DNA of 64,000 nucleotides from Paenibacillus validus NBRC 15382 (lineage in GTDB: Bacteria; Bacillota; Bacilli; Paenibacillales; NBRC-103111): positions 124,001-188,000 of the forward strand of contig NZ_BIMH01000004.1 in NCBI RefSeq assembly GCF_004000985.1, read 5' to 3'. Of this stretch, positions 58,218 through 64,000 are shown in pieces. Position numbers and translations under genes: made by a program. Each line of letters begins with the position of its first letter. The stretch's first letter is position 1. A model generated the notes under the pieces. It was given only the letters and a program-made list of their open reading frames with translations, had not been told where the DNA came from and searched no databases.

Positions 58218-58538
58218 GTGATTTTGTTGTTTCTGTTGAAAAAGTTTGCCTTTTGGCTCTCGATCATTAGCCTTGTCATAGGCTTAAACAACTACTGGGG
58301 AAATGACGATAAGAACATTCTCCTTATTGGACTTAACCCGTTCTTGAATTCCGTTGCATATACAGAGCCATTGCGACATTGGATATTCGATTATGATAGT
58401 GCGAAACTGGCTGCCGACAGTGCAAGTATCCGGGTTCGGTTTCCTGCTTACCTGATCCATGTCAGCTCTTTCTTCTTGGCAGGACTTATCATCGATTTTC
58501 TAATCTACCTGTTCAAACGCAAACAAACTTTTAAATAG
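58218..58538 (+). CDS. Small membrane protein of unknown function, 106 aa
   Basis: Two transmembrane helices (about residues 5-24 and 80-99) with a 55-residue loop between them. Start GTG at 58218 has only a weak GGTTAGGG signal, so a later start is possible. No family recognised. Confidence 0.5.
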   Translation: MILLFLLKKFAFWLSIISLVIGLNNYWGNDDKNILLIGLNPFLNSVAYTEPLRHWIFDYDSAKLAADSASIRVRFPAYLIHVSSFFLAGLIIDFLIYLFKRKQTFK

Positions 58539-58719
58539 GTTGGTTAGCACGTTTATTGTTCCATCCGGTCTCCGGAAGATCCCGTCTCACACCTGGGCGC
58601 TCTGTTTCCTTAGTCGGGTTCTCCGGTTTACTTTCCTATCATATAATCATTCTATGCCGATCAGCTCCTTCCAATTTTATTATGAAATCTCATATAACGA
58701 ATGTAGGGGGAATCCAGTA

Positions 58720-59079
58720 ATGGCTGCCATTATGATTGTTGACGACTCAGCGTTCATGCGGCTTATATTGAAAGATATGATACAAAAGTCGGGACACCGG
58801 TTGGCCGGGGAAGCGGAGAACGGCTGGACAGCGGTTCAAACTTACCGGGAGGTCGATCCGGATTTAGTCATCATGAACATCATCATGCCGGACTTAAACG
58901 GAATCGAGGCTCTCAAAAAAATAAAGAGCATCCATCCTTCTGCAAAAGTCGTGATGTGCTCCGCCATGGGAAATCAATATTATGTCATCGAATCCATTCA
59001 GGCGGGAGCGATCGATTTTATTATGAAACCGTTTGATGAGGCCAGAATGATTCATGCCATTCATAAAGCTCTCAGCTAG
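58720..59079 (+). CDS. CheY-like response regulator with Asn at the phosphoacceptor position
   Basis: 119 residues from ATG 58720 behind AGGGGGAA. Receiver fold with the acidic pair D8/D9 ('IVDDSAFMR') and the terminal Lys in 'IMKPFD', but the phosphoacceptor position reads 'VIMNIIMPDLNG', so N53 replaces Asp. The paralogue at 38232-38594 keeps D53. It cannot be phosphorylated in the normal way and is probably a constitutive, inhibitory or partner-binding receiver. Adjacent genes give no hint of its target. Confidence 0.85.
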   Translation: MAAIMIVDDSAFMRLILKDMIQKSGHRLAGEAENGWTAVQTYREVDPDLVIMNIIMPDLNGIEALKKIKSIHPSAKVVMCSAMGNQYYVIESIQAGAIDFIMKPFDEARMIHAIHKALS

Positions 59080-59088
59080 CAGGCAGGA

Positions 59089-59110
59089 AAAAATAACTAT
59101 AGTTATTTTT
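59089..59110 (+). terminator. Terminator after the CheY-like gene
   Basis: AAAAATAACTATAGTTATTTTT, a perfect palindrome with a T-run. Confidence 0.6.
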
Positions 59111-59181
59111 CAACTGGCAAGCCGAGGGTGATTCCGGTTATTATGGGATCAAATAGGGATTAAATAGGAGCTGCATCAGAT

Positions 59182-59967
59182 TTGGATCCAATGAAAAGCG
59201 GTAAATTAAAAGGTAAAATAGCACTCGTTACAGGCGCAAGCCGGAGTGCTGGAATTGGGGCGGCTATTTGTAAAGCGCTGGCTGGCGAAGGAGCCGATAT
59301 TTTTTTTACATACTGGGTCGGCTATGATGAACAAATGCCATGGGGCGGCAATAGCGCGGAACAAGAGCAGCTAAGAAAAGAGATTCTCCGGCTTGGCGTT
59401 CGCTGCGAACATGCGATGGCCGATCTTGCCGATGTAAGAAGCATCCCTCACATCCTGAATCAGGTCGAGGAAGCTCTCGGAAAGCCGGCCATCCTTATTA
59501 ATAACGCTTGCTATTCCGTGAATGATAATGCGGATACGATTACAGCAGAATCGTTAGACGCCCATTATGCGATTAACATAAGGGCCGTGACCTTGTTAAG
59601 CGTGGAATTTGCAAGAAGGTTTAATCAAGGCACCGGAGGAAGAATCATCAATATGACTTCCGGTCAATCTCTCGGCCCTATGGTCGGCGAGCTTTCGTAT
59701 GCCGCGACGAAAGGGGCTATAGAAGCTTTGACCCGAACTTTGGCAGCAGAGATCGGGTCAAAAGGCATTACGGTTAATGCCGTTAATCCCGGGCCGACCG
59801 ATACGGGCTGGATGACGCCGGAAGTGCGGCGGGAGCTTGCCGGCCGTTCCCCTTTGGGCCGAGTAGGCCTGCCTCAAGACGCGGCGAGCCTCATCGCTTT
59901 TCTGGCGACGGAAGACGCCGGGTGGATGACCGGTCAAATCTTCCATTCCGATGGTGGATTTCAATGA
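59182..59967 (+). CDS. Short-chain dehydrogenase
   Basis: 261 residues, TTG start with GGAG about 13 bases upstream. 'VTGASRSAGIGAAICKALAG' cofactor loop (an SDR with the longer SxGIG form), 'NNACYSVNDN', Ser in 'INMTSGQSLG', YxxxK as 'YAATK', 'VNPGPTDTGWM'. It resembles 3-oxoacyl-ACP reductase-like and bacilysin-type SDRs. Substrate unknown. Confidence 0.83.
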   Translation: MDPMKSGKLKGKIALVTGASRSAGIGAAICKALAGEGADIFFTYWVGYDEQMPWGGNSAEQEQLRKEILRLGVRCEHAMADLADVRSIPHILNQVEEALGKPAILINNACYSVNDNADTITAESLDAHYAINIRAVTLLSVEFARRFNQGTGGRIINMTSGQSLGPMVGELSYAATKGAIEALTRTLAAEIGSKGITVNAVNPGPTDTGWMTPEVRRELAGRSPLGRVGLPQDAASLIAFLATEDAGWMTGQIFHSDGGFQ

Positions 59968-59988
59968 GATAAAGAGAATGGCATAACC

Positions 59989-60654
59989 CTACGGCCACAT
60001 CTGCCCGTGGTACGACATGTCCCAGAACATGTACTCGAACCGGGTCGTGTTCAAGAAGACCGTCTCCAGCTTCGCCAGCTCGGCTTCGGTCTTCCCGGCC
60101 GCGAGCGTATCGAGCAGGTCGATGCACCAGCCCGCCAATTCGCCATACTCCGGCGAGCTGTACATCCGGATCCATTCGCCGTACAGCTCATGTTCGGCCG
60201 CGCCGGGTATGGCGTTCAGTTCTTTGCCGATCTCCCAATACCCCCACATGCACGGCAGCAAGGCTGCCACCAACTCCGCGAGCGAACCTTTCTGCGCCTC
60301 ATGCAGCATGTAATGCGTATACGCGAGCGTAATCGGCGAAGGCTCCGCCTCCTCCAGCTCGTCTTCCGAAATGCCGAAGCGAGCGGCGTAACTGCGGTGC
60401 AGCGCCATCTCATCGTGCAAGGTTGCATGCAGGAGCGCCGCAAACTTGCCCATCGTCCCGAGGTCTGCCGCTTTCACGGCGCCCAGCGCGAACAGCTTCG
60501 AGTACTCGATCAAATACAAGTAATCTTGAATCATATAAAACCTGAACTTCTCTTTCGCCAGCGTCCCGTTCCCCAGCTCTTGAACGAACGGATGATCGTG
60601 GTTTTGACGCCAAATCGGCCTCAGCTTTTGCTGCAAACGCTCTGAAAATTTCAT
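59989..60654 (-). CDS. tenA: Thiaminase II / aminopyrimidine aminohydrolase
   Basis: 221 residues from ATG 60654, with GGAGGGG upstream; a longer frame to 60717 overlaps the leader terminator. The nucleophile C135 in 'ALLPCMWGYWEIG' and the Glu in 'EYSKLFAL' match TenA (C135). It salvages aminopyrimidine from degraded thiamin. No TPP riboswitch precedes it; instead a short leader with a terminator lies at 60708-60737. Confidence 0.9.
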   Translation of the reverse strand: MKFSERLQQKLRPIWRQNHDHPFVQELGNGTLAKEKFRFYMIQDYLYLIEYSKLFALGAVKAADLGTMGKFAALLHATLHDEMALHRSYAARFGISEDELEEAEPSPITLAYTHYMLHEAQKGSLAELVAALLPCMWGYWEIGKELNAIPGAAEHELYGEWIRMYSSPEYGELAGWCIDLLDTLAAGKTEAELAKLETVFLNTTRFEYMFWDMSYHGQMWP

Positions 60655-60707
60655 GGCTAATCCCCTCCTGGACTTCCGGCACCGGCTTGTTGGTTGGATT
60701 GACATAC

Positions 60708-60762
60708 AAAAAACCACTCTCCGCCGTGAAAGTGGTTGAACATGTCACCCTAAATTGTAACA
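60708..60762 (-). promoter_or_regulatory. tenA promoter with leader terminator
   Basis: Extended -10 TGTTACAAT at 60754-60762, followed about 20 bases later by a minus-strand hairpin AACCACT/AGTGGTT with TTTTTTG at 60708-60737, ~55 bases before tenA. The leader is too short for a TPP aptamer, so it looks like an attenuator or a promoter-proximal terminator. Confidence 0.45.
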
Positions 60763-60863
60763 TATCGATCGGGAAGAAGAAAATTTTATCAAACGATGTC
60801 AAACTCGATCCTGGCTGCATATATATAGGAGGGTTCATTTTTAATGATGAAGGAGCTGGCATT

Positions 60864-61043
60864 GTGGTAGAAACAACGGCAAGAGATGTACGTGAGGAAA
60901 AGGAATACGCAGAACGTGTATTGGATGACATGGGCTTGAATCAGATTGCCAACTGGCTGCGTGTGCTGCCCGAGGACCGATGGGAGGAATTGTTCGTCTT
61001 CTACTGGCCGACGCTGGCCAGGAAATGCGGCATCCGGACCTAA
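60864..61043 (+). CDS. Small hypothetical protein, 59 aa
   Basis: GTG start at 60864, behind AAGGAG at eight bases; the open frame continues upstream but that part is not supported. The peptide is a helical region ('EYAERVLDDMGLNQIANWLR') followed by 'EDRWEELFVFYWPTLARKCG'. No family recognised. A terminator lies downstream. Confidence 0.6.
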   Translation: MVETTARDVREEKEYAERVLDDMGLNQIANWLRVLPEDRWEELFVFYWPTLARKCGIRT

Positions 61044-61084
61044 TATCTTCTACATAAACACGCTCGTTTGCGCCGTCCGGCGCC

Positions 61085-61139
61085 TGCGGCTTGCCGGGCT
61101 TCCTCCGCAGAAGATGCGTCCGGCAAAGCCGCTTTTTTG
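61085..61139 (+). terminator. Terminator after the 59-aa gene
   Basis: GCGGCTTGCCGG... / ...TCCGGCAAAGCCGC stem followed by TTTTTT. Confidence 0.8.
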
Positions 61140-61155
61140 TGTCGCCTGGCTGCCG

Positions 61156-61959
61156 CTAAAGCGTCCATTCGCCCGCAAGCAGCACGTAAAGCTCCATCAA
61201 GAACGCCTCCGCCGATACGAAACGGAGTTCGGCTTCGAGCTCCAGCTTGGCGGCCAGCCGCCCGGCGATCTCCGCGGCCAGAGCGTCGCGCTTGATTCGC
61301 GTCAGCGACGGAATCCGTTCCACGTAGGCGGACAGCAGCAGCCAGTCTTCGCGCTCCACCCGTCTGCGCTGCAGCTCCGTTAACGAAAGGTTGGGACGAC
61401 CGGCCATCTCACGCTGATTCAGCCATTTCTCCGTTTGGCGGCGTCGATGCAGCTGTTCCCGGCGCGTGTCGCGCACAACGAGCGTGCCGGCGGCGAGATC
61501 GCCCAGCCTTTTATCCATCGGATGGAAAAAGATCCACAGCCCTCCCAGAAAATATAACCAAGGCAAGAAATCGATAAGCCGGAAAAAATTGCGGATGATC
61601 GCGGACAAGAAGGTGACCGGTTGGCCATTCTCTTGAATGACGCGCAACCCCAACTGCTTCTTGCCTACCGTCTGGCCGTTCATATAATACTCGGCTAACA
61701 CGAAGTACCCGCCGCTCAGCACCGAACTGAACACGATGATAAAGGCGAGTGCATATTCGCCCGGCATATCGTTCACGCCGATGCCCATGACCATGAGCGC
61801 CAGCCCGATCAGCAGGCACACCGCGCCGAATACGAGCATCAACAGCAGCACGTCGATCAGTTGTGCGGCCGTGCGGCTGCCGAGTCCGGCTGTACGGAAT
61901 TGCAGCCGCACGTGCTCCGGCGTGACAACCGTCGCTTCCCGGTTATAGCTATCGTTCAT
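61156..61959 (-). CDS. RDD family membrane protein
   Basis: 267 residues. The RDD signature is seen as 'LGSRTAAQLIDVLLLMLVFG' and a second helix pair, with 'QTVGKKQLGLRVIQ'. The C-terminal ~100 residues are cytosolic and charged. RDD proteins are predicted transporters (sodium or small molecules). It is divergent from the SpoIIM gene by 71 bases, in the typical RDD/SpoIIM/DUF58 cluster. Confidence 0.85.
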   Translation of the reverse strand: MNDSYNREATVVTPEHVRLQFRTAGLGSRTAAQLIDVLLLMLVFGAVCLLIGLALMVMGIGVNDMPGEYALAFIIVFSSVLSGGYFVLAEYYMNGQTVGKKQLGLRVIQENGQPVTFLSAIIRNFFRLIDFLPWLYFLGGLWIFFHPMDKRLGDLAAGTLVVRDTRREQLHRRRQTEKWLNQREMAGRPNLSLTELQRRRVEREDWLLLSAYVERIPSLTRIKRDALAAEIAGRLAAKLELEAELRFVSAEAFLMELYVLLAGEWTL

Positions 61960-62030
61960 TTCCCCACTCTCCTTCTTCTATTCATTGTGGTAGTATGAAC
62001 TTATCGTCTTGAAGGAGGATGCTCCGTCTT

Positions 62031-63056
62031 ATGGATATTCAGTACTTTATTCGTGAGCATAAGCCCGTTTGGTCCGAATTGGAACAGATGCTCGAGCCGT
62101 TCGAGCGAAGCAAGCGGACGGTGCAGGCGATGCAGATCGATCGTTTGACACTGCTTTACAAAACCGCCTCGGCGCATCTGGCGTTCGCACAAACGTACTA
62201 CCCGGGCGACGAAATCGTCCCCTTCCTGAATCAGCTCGTTTCGCGCGCGCATCAGGCGCTCTTTGCCGGGCAGCGCCAGCCGGCCGGCCGGCTGGCCGAC
62301 TTTTTTAAAAGGCAGTTTATCGGCTTCGTGCTGGAGCGCAGACGGTTCATCGCCGCAGCCCTCCTGCTGTTCATCATCGGCGGACTTTCCGGCTTTCTCG
62401 CCGTTTGGTCCGATCCGTTGAATTTGTACACGGTAATTCCCGCTCAAATCGCGGAAAGCATCAATCCGCATCAAGTCGGACGGGGCCACGACGATCTCCA
62501 GAGCGCGGTCATGTCCTCGACGATCATGACCAACAACATCCGCGTCGCCGTGCTGGCGTTTGTCAGCGGTATTACGTTCGGCCTATTAACCGTCTACTTG
62601 CTGCTCTACAACGGCCTCTTGATCGGCGCCTTAACCGCCGTGTTTTGGCAGTCCGGCAACAGCTATAGGTTTTGGGCCTACATCCTGCCACACGGCATCA
62701 TTGAGCTGGCCGCTATTTTTATCGCCGGGGGCGCCGGTTTGTATATGGGCTACCGGATGATTAACCCGGGACCGTATACGCGTAAATATATGTTCCTGCG
62801 CTCCGTAAAAGAATCGGCGCTGCTGCTCGTCGGTACGATCCCGCTGTTCGTCATCGCCGGTATCATCGAAGGGTACATCACCCCGTCCGGACTTTCGCTC
62901 GAAGCGAAGTACGCCTTCGCCGGGTTAACGCTGCTTGCGCTGGCCGTGTACGTCCTCTACGGCATCGCGAACGGGCGCAAGCTGCTGTTGGACGAAACTT
63001 CGCACGGATTTCACGCGCCGGACGTACAGCCGGAGCCGAAGCGCTCACCCGTCTAA
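62031..63056 (+). CDS. SpoIIM-like (DUF95) membrane protein
   Basis: 341 residues from ATG 62031; GAAGGAGG is 12 bases upstream, slightly long, and an ATG at 62019 lies right against it. About seven transmembrane helices in the DUF95 pattern: 'FIAAALLLFIIGGLSGF', 'HIIELAAIFIAGGAGL' (here 'HGIIELAAIFIAGG'), 'LVGTIPLFVIAGIIEGY'. In this cluster it is the widespread SpoIIM-like partner of RDD and DUF58 genes, not necessarily the sporulation protein itself. Confidence 0.85.
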   Translation: MDIQYFIREHKPVWSELEQMLEPFERSKRTVQAMQIDRLTLLYKTASAHLAFAQTYYPGDEIVPFLNQLVSRAHQALFAGQRQPAGRLADFFKRQFIGFVLERRRFIAAALLLFIIGGLSGFLAVWSDPLNLYTVIPAQIAESINPHQVGRGHDDLQSAVMSSTIMTNNIRVAVLAFVSGITFGLLTVYLLLYNGLLIGALTAVFWQSGNSYRFWAYILPHGIIELAAIFIAGGAGLYMGYRMINPGPYTRKYMFLRSVKESALLLVGTIPLFVIAGIIEGYITPSGLSLEAKYAFAGLTLLALAVYVLYGIANGRKLLLDETSHGFHAPDVQPEPKRSPV

Positions 63057-63079
63057 TTCGGCCGACGGTTTCGAGGCGC

Positions 63080-64000
63080 CTACAGCCTGTCGCCGGCCTT
63101 CACGTCCAAGTACCGGTTGACGGCCGTCCAAGCGAGCTCGCCAACCGGGACGTCGACCACATCGATGCCCCCGGACGCCATCTCAGCCGCGTACGCTTGA
63201 CGCTCCAACGTCATCTTGTGCGCCAAGCTTTTGACGAAAGCTTCGCGTTTGCCGCCCGTCTCCATGTTCGTCCAACGGTGCAGCGCCTCGTCCCGAAGCC
63301 CGAGCAGCAGCAGGAGGTGCTGCTTTTGCATGCGCAGCAGCAGCGGACGGAGCTGGTCCTCGTACATATAATTGTCCATGTCGGAGAACAGCACGGTCAA
63401 GCTGCGCTTCTTCTGCACACGCATTAGATGATGCAGGGCGGAGGCGTAGCTGGACTCCGCAAAATCGCTTTGCAGGTGGAAGAGCGCTTCCGTAATCGCC
63501 TGCAGATGGCCGGTACCCGTGCCGGGCGGCACGTAAGCTTTAACCCGGTTCGAGAAAGCCATCACCGCGACTTTATCCCCCTGCTTCAAGGCCACGGCCG
63601 CCAGCGACAGCGCCGCTTCGAGCGTCGCATCAAGCTTCGCGCGTCCGTCCAGTTCTACGCCCATCATGCGCCCGCAATCCAGCATAATCGTGACGACCTT
63701 CCCGCGCTCGGGCCGAAACACGTTCGTCATCAGGGCCCGGGACCGGGCCGACGCCCGCCAGTTGATCAGGCGCGTGTCATCGCCCTCCACATACTCGCGA
63801 ATCATGTGAAACTCCGACCCGGCACGTTCCTTGCGGAACACCCGTTTCCCCTCCAAAATCAATTGATGCTGCACGGAAGCCAATATACCGCGAGCACCCG
63901 ACATGTCCGGATAAATGCGAATGTCCTGCGCAACCGGCGCAACCAGCTGTTTCGCCCAAAGTCCAAGCGACCCGCGAATACGCAATCGGGCAAACCGGAA
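63080..64000 (-). CDS. DUF58 (vWA-like) protein, 5' end outside the window
   Basis: At least 306 residues; the frame runs to the right edge. The family centre is visible: 'RKERAGSEFHMIREYVEGDD', 'INWRASARSRALMTNVFRPE' (DUF58 signature), then a vWA-like fold with 'MLDCGRMMG' and 'VLFSDMDNYMYED'. DUF58 proteins sit beside MoxR AAA+ and transglutaminase genes, so those probably lie just beyond this end. Confidence 0.88.
   Translation of the reverse strand, partial: FRFARLRIRGSLGLWAKQLVAPVAQDIRIYPDMSGARGILASVQHQLILEGKRVFRKERAGSEFHMIREYVEGDDTRLINWRASARSRALMTNVFRPERGKVVTIMLDCGRMMGVELDGRAKLDATLEAALSLAAVALKQGDKVAVMAFSNRVKAYVPPGTGTGHLQAITEALFHLQSDFAESSYASALHHLMRVQKKRSLTVLFSDMDNYMYEDQLRPLLLRMQKQHLLLLLGLRDEALHRWTNMETGGKREAFVKSLAHKMTLERQAYAAEMASGGIDVVDVPVGELAWTAVNRYLDVKAGDRL

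Noticed and set aside
60655-60760. TPP riboswitch upstream of tenA
   Set aside because: No CUGAGA motif or three-way junction could be found, and the leader is too short.

Overview
The window looks like a chromosomal segment of a Gram-positive, spore-forming member of the Paenibacillaceae (Paenibacillus or a close relative). The evidence is strong GGAGG ribosome binding sites, a SinI/SinR pair, a SpoIIM-like protein next to DUF58 and RDD genes, ExoA, a DUF1450 protein and c-di-GMP-I riboswitches. No rRNA, tRNA, CRISPR array, prophage or intact insertion sequence was seen. Base composition is moderately GC-rich, with AT-rich promoter regions.

Layout. (1) 1-2.8 kb: tail of a large protein, sinR and sinI, a XapX protein, exodeoxyribonuclease ExoA. 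(2) 2.8-13.2 kb: an aromatic-catabolism island on the minus strand. It has a GntR regulator, a Rieske dioxygenase operon (alpha, beta, SDR, YciI, small protein), and an HpaB-type hydroxylase operon with a hydrolase, SDR, cupin and two extradiol dioxygenases. A four-times repeated palindrome sits at its promoters. (3) 13.6-23.7 kb: a secreted SH3-like protein, a TetR regulator, a hydrolase, an acyl-CoA ligase, a thiolase, a broken crotonase, a PucR/CdaR-type regulator and an HXXEE membrane protein. The TetR promoter region and the HXXEE promoter share a 40-bp inverted repeat. (4) 23.8-34.5 kb: wall and core metabolism: TagO/WecA-like transferase, AbrB-type membrane protein, M29 aminopeptidase, ndk, ppdK, a MurA homologue with Asp in place of the catalytic Cys, an FHA-winged-helix regulator and a DUF2087/GIY-YIG-like protein. 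(5) 34.7-46.9 kb: LTA-synthase-like protein, a broken ABC transporter, a CheY gene and a 58-aa gene each behind a c-di-GMP-I riboswitch, AcuI/YhdH-type reductase, Fur-controlled DUF1450, azoreductase, DJ-1 protein, amino-acid dehydrogenase. (6) 46.9-55.5 kb: a sugar or polyol uptake operon (PfkB kinase, binding protein, two permeases, two zinc dehydrogenases, DeoR regulator) in which two kinase genes have been fused by a deletion. (7) 55.8-64 kb: housekeeping and small genes, a CheY-like protein with Asn at the phosphoacceptor site, TenA, RDD, SpoIIM and DUF58.

How the genes work together. The aromatic island could convert an aromatic acid or arene into a catechol (Rieske dioxygenase plus SDR, or HpaB hydroxylase), open the ring by meta-cleavage and hydrolyse the product. 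Electron-transfer partners and the lower pathway are absent, and the hydratase is only a fragment, so the island depends on genes elsewhere or is decaying. The GntR protein probably controls both operons and itself, and a cre site adds carbon catabolite control. The c-di-GMP riboswitches link a CheY gene and an uncharacterised small protein to the motile/sessile switch, alongside SinI/SinR.

Four genes carry internal deletions or frameshifts (hydratase, crotonase, ABC transporter, PfkB-FGGY fusion), so the window shows active gene erosion in accessory catabolic functions.
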